Positions 32,297 through 44,278 of a stretch of 64,000 bases of DNA are shown piece by piece. This DNA is from Arctopsyche grandis. Lineage: Eukaryota > Arthropoda > Insecta > Trichoptera > Hydropsychidae. The notes below the pieces were generated by a model. It saw nothing but the letters and a program-made list of their open reading frames with translations, was not told where the DNA came from and made no database searches. Position 1 is the stretch's first letter, and the number at the start of each line of letters is the position of its first letter. Location of the stretch: assembly GCF_051622035.1 (NCBI RefSeq), contig NC_135356.1, positions 32,036,109 to 32,100,108 of the forward strand. Reading direction: 5' to 3'. The position numbers were made by a program, and so were the translations under genes.

Positions 32297-32995
32297 GTAT
32301 ATGCTAAAAATATCAATTCACTATATTAAAAAAAAAATTATATTCGAGAATTCTCGAGAATCTTGAGAAACAAAAGAGAAAATCTCGAGTTCTCGAGATT
32401 CAAATATTTCGACAAAATGAGATTCTCAAATCTCGAGATTCAGATATTCCGAGAAAATGAGATTCTCGAATCTCGAGAATCAAAAAAAGTCGAGAAATCA
32501 CAACCTCTAATTACATGAAGGTTCGTATAATTATACCTTCAATGTAAATATTCCGAACACCAGTAAAACCAATGTAATCCTAAGATAAATTTTCTTCATA
32601 GTTTGTAATAGTTTTTGTGTTATATGGAAATTATATATACATTTTCTCATAACAGATTGGTCAAAGTCATCAACAGTAAATTTACTTTTACGATTCCTCG
32701 TTTTTTTTTTTTTTTTGAGAATTTATGGCTATCTTTATTCCGTTATTTTTAGAATCCTGATTCAGGATGGAACAATCGTTCAGGATTCCTGAACGACAAT
32801 TCTCCGGACAACAACAACAGCATGTGCGCCTGAACGAGCGCACGGAAAAAAAAAACCGCCAGCCTCTCTCTCGAGGGAGGAGAAGAGTGGGGAGCGGTCG
32901 TAAGACCAGTTTTTCGAGACAAATTCATCGTTCATCATACGATCGAGCTTTTATCAGACATCACAACTACTCGCGAGTGCATATGTGGGTACAAT

Positions 32996-34597
32996 CAGTG
33001 GCGGACTGGCCATACAAGCGTACATGCCCGATGGCATGTGGGCCCCACTATCCGTTAGAAAATATGGGCCCTCAGTAAAATTAAATAGCTTTTTAACTAT
33101 TTCACGTGTGTAAAAATTTATAGCATATTGCACTTTGGGACCTAGAGTTTGGGTATTTCAACAAAACAAATTTCTTACGATATACACAAACAACTAATAC
33201 CTGCTTTAACAGCCCAAGGATCGGTTACCTTTTTTTATTAGGCTCGAAATGTAAGTTTCAACATTTGCTTGGGCCCTTTTACCGGGACCATTTCCAACCT
33301 CAAGGTTATTTAATATTTCCAACCTATGTAACAACTACCTAATGAAATAAAAATGGGAATAAACAAATTTCCGTGAATAATATAAACTGAATTGCTTAAA
33401 ACAATTTTGATAGGACGATTCATCATCAACCAGCGATTTAAATTTACTTCATACATACTTTCAAAATAACATTTGATTATACTTCGACGATATAGTAAGA
33501 TTTAAATACACAATTTTAAACAGTTTCCGAATATAAAATCTATTCCTAATCTAGACACATCCATGTATATAGAAATAAGGATAGGGGCCCCTCCCCAAAA
33601 TCTCGATTTTCGATTAACATTAATTGAAAATATTATGCATTTTTTGTTTTCAGGGACGTAATTTGGGGGGGGCACTCGCCCCCCTAAATTAAGAAATAGG
33701 TGAATTTAGAAAATATTATGAATTTAATGATTAATGAGATACTATGGATCTATGAATGCTGCGTTTATTTCTTATATTATGTTACTTTTGTGTAACTAAT
33801 AAAATAATCGCTGCTATGTGCTTTGAAAAAAAAAGATTTTATTATTTTGAAGCAAATATATTTTGGTTTTTAAGTGGTATGCCTTGGGTAACATTCTTAG
33901 AAACTGTTCATCCCATTGAGCGAATCGTTAGAAAGGTCGCCTTTACTTTATTTTGTCTCAAAAACAGATGTGTATCGTTTATTTTTCCGAAAGTTTGTAT
34001 ATTTTTTTTATATAGTGATACATTTTGATGGTCGACTTTTGTTAACCATTTTGCGACCATGTGTAGATTTTTGGAAAAAAATTTTCGCCTGCGGCGCTTT
34101 TTTGGCTTTTTACATAAGATATTTTTATATATATATTTTCAAAAATAAGCTTATTTTTTTCATATTGTATATTTTCCATTTTTATTCCGATATAAAAAAG
34201 ATTTTTTGAAAAAAAATTCAATTTGACCAATCTTTGCCTGCCCCCCCCCCCCCCCCTCCAAGAAAAAGCTGAAATGACGTCCCTGATTGTTTTCTACCGA
34301 AAGTAAAAGCCGCTTTTATGCCGCATTCTTTTACGATGCATTCTATTTACCTAGGACAAGGATTAAAACGAAATATACAATGTAATTTATGGATCTATTT
34401 TGCTTTTGCCATTTTTCTTGTACCTAAATTTTTTTATTCCCATTTTTGAAAATTTTATTTATTTTTTGCCCTTGATTTTTAGCGTGATGGAAAGAAGAAA
34501 ATTTTGTTATATGGGGGGGGGGACAAATTTTTTTAACCCTGGGTGGGGCCCCCTTTGACTCCTGGCATGCACTGATTTCAGTCCCAGTCCGCCACTG
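32996..34597. mobile_element. non-autonomous hAT-like element, second copy, 8-bp TSD
   Basis: 1,602 bp, ends CAGTGGCGGACTGGCC / CAGTCCGCCACTG, perfect TSD GGTACAAT at 32988-32995 and 34598-34605. Its left kilobase and right 550 bp match the copy at 22979-28802, showing the family without the LINE. No coding frame. Confidence 0.9.
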
Positions 34598-34782
34598 GGT
34601 ACAATTAATTGGGGTACTCTATTGAACTATTTTTGGTATTCTATTGAACTATTTCAATCTAGCATTGCCGGTTTTTAGTTCCGCAACTATTCAAATGTAT
34701 ATCCGATGACAAAAAGGGTTCTAGGCCCACGAGATAAGTCGTGTAGATAAATATTCATTATTATAACTACATATGTATGTAC

Positions 34783-36111
34783 CAGTGGCGTGCCGTCATT
34801 GGAACAGAGGGAACAGGCTGTTCCCTTAAATTTTTGGTAATAATTATAAAAATTGATGTATATTAATGAGTAAAAAAAGTGATATGTATGTATATGTAAA
34901 TACAATTGGCGAATGACGTTGTTCGGGAAGTTAGCGAAGTTCGGAAACCGGTTTATACGACTGTGTGCGCATGCATGTATTAGTCAGACGATATTCCTGG
35001 TTTCCTGGATTCGCTTCCCATGCCTACACGGTAAACGATACAGGCAGTCGCAATGCACAGGCGTTGCGTCTAACACAAATCATATTCCGATTAACTCGTT
35101 TCGTTTACTCGATTAACGGAAAACTAAGTCAGTTTAGTATCATTAATAATCATCACGTATTATTCTGGAAAAATATTGAGTTTAAATAACGTTTATTTAC
35201 ACACAGAAATGGAACAGCTTGGCGAAACATATGTACATATGTATGTACGCTCACGGTGGAGCGGGCTCAAAGTCACAGAACGATAATGCACAGAATGTTG
35301 CATTATCGACCGATTGCTAGAAAAATCATTCGAAAGATTAAGTTTTCAAGATAAAGACTTACCCCGAACATTTCTATTAGCACGAAAACAAAAAATTATA
35401 TTTGTCACCTTACTCACCCATTATTATTATAATTCAACTAAATTGCTGACTGTATGTAAATCGAGAAGAAACTTCTTGGTTGGTCTTGCATTCTGTTTGA
35501 AACAGATAATGGTGTGTAGAATAGCACTGATTTTTGCGATATCAACAATTTTTTTAAAACGAAAATATGTCACGAAAACACTAAATTTCATTTGTTTTCA
35601 ATGACCAAATTGAAAATTGTTGGAAAATTTAGAATTGACATTCAATCAAACAATCAGCTCAGAATGGATATTATAAAACAAATCGCCGAAGTTGATTCGA
35701 ACAGATATATTATGAAATGGCTGATTGACGTTTGTTAGCTCGACAAGAGGCGTTTGTTAGCTAGTACGTCAACAGTTTAACGCACTTTTCCATCTTTAAA
35801 GCGCACAAAAACGTTGATTCGCAATGCTCAGGGTGAAAAAAAACTTTAGATGCTTTCAATGATATCAATAAAAAAAATATATGATATGGTAGTTCAAAAA
35901 TTTGTACAAAAAAGCGATAGAAAGATTGCTTTCGTATACAAATGAAACAAATTTGAAAAATCATTGTGAAATTTCATAATATATAATATAATTTTGTACC
36001 TACTTGTAATTAAAAATGTTTTTTATATACATACATACATACATATGCATATGTATTTTTTAATTTTTATTTTTCCTGTTCCCTTGATTTAAAAGTCACG
36101 GCACGCCACTG
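34783..36111. mobile_element. non-autonomous hAT-like element, CAGTGGCGTGCCGT ends
   Basis: 1,329 bp with ends CAGTGGCGTGCCGT and ACGGCACGCCACTG, subterminal GAACAGG/CCTGTTCC words, and a perfect TSD GTATGTAC at 34775-34782 and 36112-36119. No transposase; small frames inside are not supported. Confidence 0.88.
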
Positions 36112-36119
36112 GTATGTAC

Positions 36120-36925
36120 ATACGTGTGTACATCGCAGACGGAGGCGGCTGGCTCGAGAAACGCTGGTTCACACATGCATAAATGCGTACAATTACCTGT
36201 ACACGTGTCAAATGTTCTTGCCCTTGAGACAAAACAGAGGTTGTTTGAATCTACGCACAGCGGTGTTCCCCACGCGAGCTACATTTGGGCGTAGTTCATT
36301 TTTCTAGTCTTATCCTATTCGTCTTTTATGTCAATAGGTGCAGTTGACAGAGGTTTTCAATGTTAAATGTAATTTGTATGTTAATAAAATAAAATTGCGA
36401 TTGCTTCTATGAAACACTATTCAATATTTAAATCGCGTTCCAGGAAACCGGATTCCGATTTGATCCACGACGGTTTACCTTTACCTTTCATTTATTATAC
36501 AAAACTGCTGTCATAAATAATACAAGAAGTGTAAAACTCATCATTTAGTTCGATTTGGTAATTATGATGGTTTGAAATAATTGAATTTAGTAACTATATT
36601 CGAAAAATGCTATCCCAAAATAAACATCATGTTATTATGGTCACAATTGGAGAGTAACAGATAGTCCCAAAATAACTGAGCATAGATAATATTTAGTTTT
36701 TATTTAAAAAAAAATTGCGTATTTTTCGCTCAAGTAAATGAATATTTGGAACTTTGCACGCGCACGTAAAAAGACTAACCACCGCTGTTTGGGTACGTAC
36801 ACTGTCTGGAAACTCGTTGCTGAGTAAAAGTCGTTTCGCCGAGTAAAATGTAATATGAAAATATTGAATATTGTATCTAGCATATCTATTGTACAGGAAT
36901 GTTTAATGTCTCCAACATCAACATC
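36120..36925. repeat. repeat-bearing spacer (36480-36718 pairs with 52318-52545)
   Basis: 36480-36718 is the reverse complement of 52318-52545: CATAATAACATGATGTTTAT, GTTATTTTGGGACTATCTGT and GTCATAAATAATACAAGAA all have partners. No gene seen in the rest. Confidence 0.8.
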
Positions 36926-37240
36926 GCAATGGGGTGGGTGCATGTCCCTTTCTCTTCTTCAGTTGTATGAAGTCCCTTGCGCTGTACATAATCAGTAAAT
37001 TCAAATAGACCGTATTGCAACACCGTAGTGCTTATTTTGAATGAAACAACACCGATTATTTTATTTGATTGCGATGTGTTGATTATGCACAGTAAATATC
37101 TACATACATATATAATATGATACGTACAGAACAGGTATTTTTGCGTTTTCGTACATGTAAAAGGCCATTTGAGACATACATGCATATGTATGTATGTAGG
37201 TATGTACCAACGGCTAGGTATGTTTCGTGTACGGTAGGGC
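36926..37240. repeat. dispersed repeat (partner 53476-53797)
   Basis: GGGGTGGGTG, CAGTTGTATGA, GCGCTGTACATAATCAGTAA, AACACCGATTATTTTATTTG and TACCAACGGCTAGG occur in the same order and orientation at 53476-53797. The minus-strand frames in the two copies are alike but broken differently; not a gene. Confidence 0.85.
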
Positions 37241-37559
37241 TGCCATAAGTGTCGGAGCACCAACGGGGACAGCCCCCTAAAAAAAAAAAAAAAAAACAAA
37301 CAAAACAAAACATTTTTATCGATATTCATAGCTGTATTATAAAAAAAATATACAACATTTCAACAAGTAATTGGAACTAAACAAAAATTGAATTGAAAGA
37401 AAAATTTAAAGATTGATAATAGGTTTTTTTTGTGGAAGCGTCTGTACCAAATCTAAAATAAATAAATATAGATAATTGGACGATTCAAATAAATTTAACT
37501 AAATGAAACCTTACATTAACATTGTATTTCATGTACTGTAGCCTATTCTTCTATCGCCT

Positions 37560-38245
37560 TCACTCTTCTCTGATTTCCGTGACTTCATTATCATCGCTCT
37601 TCTTTGCCCAATCATATTTTTCCGATGTTTTCGTTTTTTGAAGTAACTCTTTTTCCCCTTTAATATCATTATAGAATTCAATGCATGACATTTTATAATT
37701 TAAAGTACATTGAATTATGCTTTTTACTGTGTCAATAGAAAGCGAATTGCGCTCATCTGTCCATTGATTTTTAATTAATGACAACACACGTTCAACATGT
37801 GCATTGTGCGGTGGGATGGCGAACAAGTATTGGCACATTTTCAGTAGATTAGCTTTTCTTTCTGTCTCTTCAGTTTTTTTGAAATAGTATAACCATTTAT
37901 CATGCACATCTTTCGTTTTCCATTCTTCGGCTTTTTTATTTTCGATAAATGTCTTCATATACTTTACTTCCTCATAAATTGAATCCGTGAACAATATTCC
38001 CATTTCACTTAAATAAGCAATAGTTTTTTCAACATGTTCCCATTCGGGTACTTCATGGAGAAGCATCCATGAAAAAACATCATATTTCGCCAGTGGAACT
38101 GACCACTTTGCCAAATAATTAATTCCAACGTTGTAAAAATTCTCTACATCTTTTTCAAATGCTTCTACTTGTGTCGTCGTAATGTCCATGTGTTTTTTCA
38201 GTTTATTGTATGCCTGGGTTGCTTGATTACCTAGATATTTACTAT
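37560..38245 (-). pseudogene. hAT-family transposase, C-terminal half
   Basis: An open frame of about 209 codons from the first Met (38189), extending upstream to about 38245 (KYLGNQATQAYNKLKKH). LLKMCQYLFAIPPHNAHVER followed by VLSLIKNQWTDERNSLSIDT is the hAT C-terminal dimerisation domain; here the usual SERxFS block reads VERVLSL. The N-terminal half with BED finger and first catalytic acids is absent, so it cannot act alone. The end is a Lys/Glu-rich tail with a stop at 37560. A possible element end GGCTGCCATAAGTGTC lies near 37240. Confidence 0.78.
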
Positions 38246-38484
38246 TATTGAAAATTATTATATATATCTATGTATTGAAAAACTTACATCAAAATATCAG
38301 TCCTCTTCGATCAGAAACAAACAGAACAAACGGATATTATCAGCAGACAGTAAACGAACTGCGCGCGCTTCGTACTTGTCAGTGTCATTGTCGGTGTTGC
38401 CAGCTGGCGAAATTGGGCAGTGGCCGGCAGTGGGCATCCGCCGCTCTCGTTGTCAGTGTTGCCAATATGCGCGCGCGTATCCAT

Positions 38485-38515
<31 letters not shown>

Positions 38516-38636
38516 TTTTACGGTCAAGAAAAAATTGACCATTTTACATGTTGGAAATAGAGATAGAAAAAGAAAAAAAAAATTAAAATGAAATATAAAA
38601 GAAAAATACACATACATTCATATACTACAAAATAAA

Positions 38637-41128
38637 TTACATTATATTAAAAAAATATTTAAATAAAATAGATTTCATGTTATATTTACTAACAATGAAT
38701 AAATCGACCATGGACAATTCGTTTCCAACTCTGTGCAGTCTCAACATAGCTGAGTTCAATGAGTAATTAGTGGTAAACCTGGGCATATCAAAAAGATGGT
38801 TACATCTAATTGATCTACCCGGCACATGGAAGCACACTAAACTCACCAAGTCAGAGCATTTAATAGTGCCATTAAGAAGACCACACAGAACTGAAATATC
38901 GTTAATTTTCCTTCTGTCATATAATTTTAGCAAATTAAGTTTCCTATAAATAATAACGTTACTGACATAATGATTATGACTTTTAAAAAATTTAAATTTA
39001 ATGAATCTAATGAACTTTATTTGCACTGACTCTATTATGTTAATTTGTTTCATTAAATAAGGAGACCAAATGATAGAATTGTACTCTAATTGGTTTCTAA
39101 CCAGAGTGGTGTATAAAATTTTAATCGTATTTACATTTTTGAAGTGAGTACTATTTCTTATTAAGAAACCAAGTGTTTTGATGGCATTTTTTGTGATAAA
39201 ATTTATATGAGAATTAAAAGTTAATTTGTCGTCAAAAATAACTCCTAGATCTTTAATTAGCGATGATGATGGTAATGATTCATTATTTATATGATAATTA
39301 TAAATAATTTTGTTATTTGACCTACTGAACCTGACAACAGAACACTTCTTAATGTTTAAATATAATTTATTAAAAGAACACCAATCGTTTAATGAGTTTA
39401 AATTAGTTTGTAAAGTAGCACAATCGTTAGTGTCTTTTATGCATTTAAATATTTTTAAATCGTCTGCAAATAAGAGCACTTTAACATCATTAAATATATT
39501 TATAATATCATTTATAAAAATATTGAATAGGACTGGTCCCATGTGAGATCCTTGGGGAACGCCACTAGTTGGATTAAAGGAGTAAGATTTAGAATGGCCG
39601 ATTTTAACTAATAATGATCTATTGGACAAATAGCTCCGAAACCAGTTTAGTAATACACCGCTGATTCCGATACTGTTTAGTTTATATAATAAAATCTCAA
39701 TATCAACTTTGTCAAATGCTTTACTGAAATCAGTGTAAATTGAGTCAACTTGCAATTTAACAGATAAGGCACTAGAAATAAAATTTTCATATAATAATAA
39801 ATTGGATAAGGTAGATCTACCAGAAGTAAAACCATGTTGTTGTGGAATAATAATGTTATTAATGAAAGGAATAAATTCGTCTAATACTAAACTTTCAAAA
39901 AGTTTTGGAATAGTTGATAGTTGACAGATGGCTCTATAGTTCATTACATTATGTTTATCCCCATTTTTATGGAGAGGCATTAAATAGCCAGACTTCCAAG
40001 AATTGGGAAATATACCAGTGGAAATAGATTGATAAAAGAGATTAAAAAGAGGATAAGTTAATACATTGGCACAATTCTTGATAAAAATTGGGGGTATGTT
40101 GTCAGGACCCGCAGATTTAGATATATCTAAGGCATTTATTTTGTTAATCAATTTTTGAATAGATATATTTATAGAATGTAAAGGTGAAATCAGGACATTA
40201 TTATTTACAATGCTATAATTAGAATTATTGTTGTTGTTTTTGACATAGATCGATTTGAAAAAATCAGCAAAAAGATTGACTGAATCATTAGTATTGTCAA
40301 CAAATTTACCGTTAAATTGAATGTTTTCTGGTATATATGTTTTATTGCTGTTTAATTCTTTAGTAAATGACCAAAAATATTTGGAATTTGAATCAATGAA
40401 TGATTCTGTTTTTTTAATATAAAGTTTAAAACATTTGGATATATGTAGTTTACACAAAGCTCTTAGTTTTTTGAATTCAATATATATGTGTGTAGAGTTA
40501 TAAATTTTGAATAATTTGTGCACACTTTTTTTTTTATGTATTAGGTTTTTTAATTCGGGACTAAACCATTTTGGAAAAAAATGCAACTTATTTTTATATT
40601 GAGGAACATGGTTGTATATACAAGAGATTAATAATTCATTCAGCATAATGACTTTTGATTCAAAGTTAATGTTATCGTTTAAGAACGACCAATTAGTGAC
40701 ATTTAATTGGTTCATGATTTCGTTATAATCGGCTCTGTGAAAATCAAAAATATTTTGCTGAATTAAAGGTAGATTAGTAGATTTATTTAAAGTAATAATA
40801 ATATCTAGGGGTGGATGATGGCCATCCACTGGAGATAGAACATCATGAGATTTCATAACGTTAGTGTTTTTGAAATTGGAAAAAACTAAATCTAAGACAC
40901 GATCATTCAAGTTGGAAATAGTATTAAATTGTTTAAGACCTAAATTTAAAGATAAATTTATAATTTCTTGATGAATTGGAGAATTTTCATTCATTTCAAG
41001 GTTTTGCCAGTCCAAATTTGGTAGATTAAAATCACCAGTTATTAAGAATTTTGAATCAGGATATTTTAATCTGATTGTTTCAATATCTAATCTATAATTT
41101 GGAAAGAGACTTTGTATGTATGTAAATA
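38637..41128 (-). CDS. LINE ORF2: rest of endonuclease and reverse transcriptase
   Basis: About 830 LINE codons. Endonuclease part: FLITGDFNLPNLDW, LNDRVLDLVFSN and SPVDGHHPPLD (the SDH-type motif). RT part: KSAGPDNIPPIF, NYRAICQLSTIPKLFESLV, QHGFTSGRSTLSNLL, DFSKAFDKV, SGVPQGSHMGPVLFN and LLFADDLKIF with both catalytic Asp residues. The C-terminal region has NQLEYNSIIWSPYL. The first 30 or so codons of the open frame, including an Arg run from a GTC repeat, come from the inserted sequence and are not LINE. Confidence 0.92.
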
Positions 41129-41269
41129 TCCTTGGTCGTCGTCGTCGTCGTCGTCTTCGTCCGTAGATCGGTGACGTCATCGAACACGTGATTCGATTTT
41201 TTTTTTTTCGATCCATGGGCGCCGATTTGTTTTTTTCGTTTCAATGGATTCACCCCCGCGGGGGCGCAA

Positions 41270-43136
41270 GGCGAGTAGCTTCATGGGGCCCCGCCAGGGG
41301 CGCCACAAGGGGCGCAGCCCCGTGGGGCCCCAGCCTCATGGGGCCCAGCCCCATGGGGCTCAAAAGGGGGCGCCACAAGGGGCGCAGTCCCATGGGGCTC
41401 AAAAGGGGGCGCCACGAGGGGCGCAGCCCCGTGGGGCCCCGGGGGGGCCCAGCCTCATGGGGCTCAAAAGGGGGCGCCACAAGGGGCGCAGCCCCGTGGG
41501 GCCCAGCCTCATGGGGCGCAGCCCCATGGGGCTCAAAAGGGGGCGCCACAAGGGACGCAGCCCCGTGGGGCCCCGAAGGGGGCCCGGGGGGCCCAGCCTC
41601 ATGGGGCGCAGCCCCATGGGGCTCAAAAGGGGGCGCCACAAGGGGCGCAGTCCCATGGGGCTCAAAAGGGGGCGCCACGAGGGGCGCAGCCCCGTGGGGC
41701 CCCGGGGGGGCCCAGCCTCATGGGGCTCAAAAGGGGGCGCCACAAGGGGCGCAGCCCCGTGGGGCCCAGCCTCATGGGGCGCAGCCCCATGGGGCTCAAA
41801 AGGGGGCGCCACAAGGGACGCAGCCCCGTGGGGCCCCGAAGGGGGCCCGGGGGGCCCAGCCTCATGGGGCGCAGCCCCATGGGGCTCAAAAGGGGGCGCC
41901 ACAAGGGGCGCAGCCCCGTGGGGCCCCGGGGGGGCCCAGCCTCATGGGGCGCAGCCCCATGGGGCTCAAAAGGGGGCGCCACATGGGGCGCAGCCCCGTG
42001 GGGCCCCGAAGGGGGCCCGGGGGGCCCAGCCTCATGGGGCGCAGCCCCATGGGGCTCAAAAGGGGGCGCCACAAGGGGCGCAGTCCCATGGGGCTCAAAA
42101 GGGGGCGCCACGAGGGGCGCAGCCCCGTGGGGCCCCGGGGGGGCCCAGCCTCATGGGGCTCAAAAGGGGGCGCCACAAGGGGCGCAGCCCCGTGGGGCCC
42201 CGAAGGGGGCCCGGGGGGCCCAGCCTCATGGGGCGCAGCCCCATGGGGCTCAAAAGGGGGCGCCACAAGGGACGCAGCCCCGTGGGGCCCCGAAGGGGGC
42301 CCGGGGGGCCCAGCCTCATGGGGCGCAGCCCCATGGGGCTCAAAAGGGGGCGCCACAAGGGGCGCAGCCCCGTGGGGCCCCGGGGGGGCCCAGCCTCATG
42401 GGGCGCAGCCCCATGGGGCTCAAAAGGGGGCGCCACATGGGGCGCAGCCCCGTGGGGCCCCGAAGGGGGCCCGGGGGGCCCAGCCTCATGGGGCGCAGCC
42501 CCATGGGGCTCAAAAGGGGGCGCCACAAGGGGCGCAGTCCCATGGGGCTCAAAAGGGGGCGCCACGAGGGGCGCAGCCCCGTGGGGCCCCGGGGGGGCCC
42601 AGCCTCATGGGGCTCAAAAGGGGGCGCCACAAGGGGCGCAGCCCCGTGGGGCCCCGAAGGGGGCCCGGGGGGCCCAGCCTCATGGGGCGCAGCCCCATGG
42701 GGCTCAAAAGGGGGCGCCACAAGGGACGCAGCCCCGTGGGGCCCCGAAGGGGGCCCGGGGGGCCCAGCCTCATGGGGCGCAGCCCCATGGGGCTCAAAAG
42801 GGGGCGCCACAAGGGGCGCAGCCCCGTGGGGCCCCGGGGGGGCCCAGCCTCATGGGGCGCAGCCCCATGGGGCTCAAAAGGGGGCGCCACATGGGGCGCA
42901 GCCCCGTGGGGCCCCGAAGGGGGCCCGGGGGGCCCAGCCTCATGGGGCGCAGCCCCATGGGGCTCAAAAGGGGGCGCCACAAGGGGCGCAGCCCCGTGGG
43001 GCCCCGAATGGGGGCCCGGGGGGCCCAGCCTCATGGGGCGCAGCCCCATGGGGCTCAAAAGGGGGCGCCACAAGGGGCGCAGCCCCGTGGGGCCCTGAAG
43101 GGGGCCCGGGGGGCCCAGCCTCATGGGGCGCAAGCC
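41270..43136. repeat. GC-rich minisatellite with 454-bp higher-order repeat
   Basis: About 1.87 kb of units such as GGGGCGCAGCCCCATGGGG, CTCAAAAGGGGGCGCC and GGGGCCCCGAAGGGGGCCCG. Unit variants recur with a 454-bp period: 41886-42356 and 42340-42810 encode the same peptide on the minus strand. As 454 is not a multiple of 3 and the units lack stops, several frames stay open for up to 636 codons; none is a gene. Confidence 0.88.
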
Positions 43137-43650
43137 CTAATAGGCATTAACTAAGGGGGGCGAAGCCCTAGACGGCAATTAATCATGGGGGCGCGGAGGG
43201 GCGAAGCCCTAAAAGGCAACTGATCATGGGGGCGAAGCCTTAGACGGCATTTAATCATGGGGGCGCGGAGGGGCGAAGCCCTAAAAGGCATTAACTAAGG
43301 GGGGCGAAGCCCTAAACGGCAACTGATCATGGGGGCGAAGCCTTAGACGGCATTTAATCATGGGGGCGCGGAGGGGCGAAGCCCTAAAAGGCATTAACTA
43401 AGGGGGGCGAAGCCCTAAACGGCAATTAATCTTGGGGGCGCGGGGGGCGAAGCCCTAAAAGGCATTAACTTAGGGGGGCGAAGCCCTAGACGGCTTTTAA
43501 TCATGGGGGCGCGGAGGGGCGAAGCCCTAAAAGGCAACTGATCATGGGGGCGAAGCCCTAAACGGCAATTGCTCATGGGGCGTGGAGGGGCGAAGCCCTA
43601 GAAGGCAAAGGCTCAGGGGGGCGCCGAGGGCGAAGCCCTAGAAGGCAAAA
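43137..43650. repeat. second minisatellite, GGGGCGAAGCCCTA type
   Basis: Units GGCATTAACTAAGGGGGGCG, AAGCCCTAAACGGC and GATCATGGGGGCGAAGCC alternate imperfectly. It is related to the first array by the GGGGCGAAGCCC core but richer in A+T. Confidence 0.8.
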
Positions 43651-43820
43651 AAAAAATTTGATTTTTTTTTTTGATTTTTTAAAATTTTTTTTTTTAATTT
43701 TTTTTTTATTTTTTTTTTATTTTTTTTTTATTTTTATTTTTTTGATTTTTTTTTTATTTTTTTTTTATTTTTTTTTTAATTTTTAAATTTTTTTTTAATT
43801 TTTTTTTTTTTTTAATTAAA
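43651..43820. repeat. poly-T tract
   Basis: About 160 bp, almost only T with scattered A and G, on the 3' side of the minisatellites. Confidence 0.85.
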
Positions 43821-43885
43821 TTAGCTTAGTCATGTTTAAGCGGTTTATATTATAAACACTGAGCGAAGCCGGGTAATACAGCTAG

Positions 43886-44278
43886 TTATTTATAAAATTA
43901 TTATATACACTAATGTCAGAGGATGGAGGGATGTAAACACAACCGAATATGCACTTTACATTGAAAATTTTGGTTGATATAAATATTTGTTCGATGGAAT
44001 TGTTTGTGTTGATGATGACAGATGATGAATGAACTTTTTTAATAAGAATTGCCACGCCACCGCCTCGAGTCTTCGTACTGGTGTTTATGTTTCTATCATA
44101 TCTATACATATTGTATGTATGAAAGTTTAGTTCGGAATCATTTATAAGGTTGTGTAGCCACGTTTCTGTTAATAATATGATGTCATATGCGGAAGCAGCT
44201 ATAGCATTTTTAAGGAATTGTATTTTAGATATAATGCTTCTGACATTTTGGTAATATATTGTTAGTTTTTTGTACTAT
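43886..44278 (-). pseudogene. LINE ORF2 N-terminal endonuclease part, cut by insertion
   Basis: Reads KLTIYYQNVRSIISKIQF, IILLTETWL, TRGGGVAILI and GCVYIPPSSD, the first half of an APE-type endonuclease, and stops at FINN where the inserted Helitron-like sequence brings a TAG. The rest of ORF2 resumes at 41128. Joining the two by simple removal of 41129-43885 leaves the frame off by one, so either the boundary differs by a base or the LINE had a small indel. Confidence 0.8.

Larger units (their letters stand above)
28961..32509. mobile_element. hAT-like element with TCTCGAG-rich ends, 8-bp TSD
   Basis: Ends TAGAGGTTGTGATC and GAAATCACAACCTCTA; perfect TSD ATTACATG at 28953-28960 and 32510-32517. 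Both ends carry many TCTCGAGA/TTCTCGAG words (28975-29100 and 32345-32500) that look like subterminal binding repeats. The interior contains another hAT element (29747-31761), Helitron-like pieces and a MITE (31865-32296); no transposase of its own is left. Confidence 0.82.
41129..43885 (+). mobile_element. 2.76-kb Helitron-like insertion built of minisatellites
   Basis: It begins TCCTTGGTCGTCGTCG after an A and ends CTGAGCGAAGCCGGGTAATA then CAG and CTAG before a T, Helitron-type ends with insertion between A and T. The first 150 bp (GTCTTCGTCCGTAG...CACGTGATTCGATTTT) resembles 60841-60930, which leads into the same kind of GC-rich repeat. The rest is minisatellite and poly-T. No Rep/helicase gene. 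It interrupts the endonuclease of a LINE, so it is younger than that LINE. Confidence 0.7.

Noticed and set aside
32767..33078. 103-codon plus frame with basic, Arg-rich sequence
   Set aside because: It runs across the left boundary of a hAT-like element and its TSD, so it is not an evolved gene.
36886..37329. Minus-strand frame of 147 codons
   Set aside because: It lies in a dispersed repeat whose second copy at 53476-53797 breaks the frame differently.
41188..43154. Very long open frames (up to 636 codons) in several frames, Gly/Pro/Ala/Ser/Arg-rich
   Set aside because: They follow from a stop-free GC-rich minisatellite; frames are open on both strands and the peptides are rotated versions of each other.
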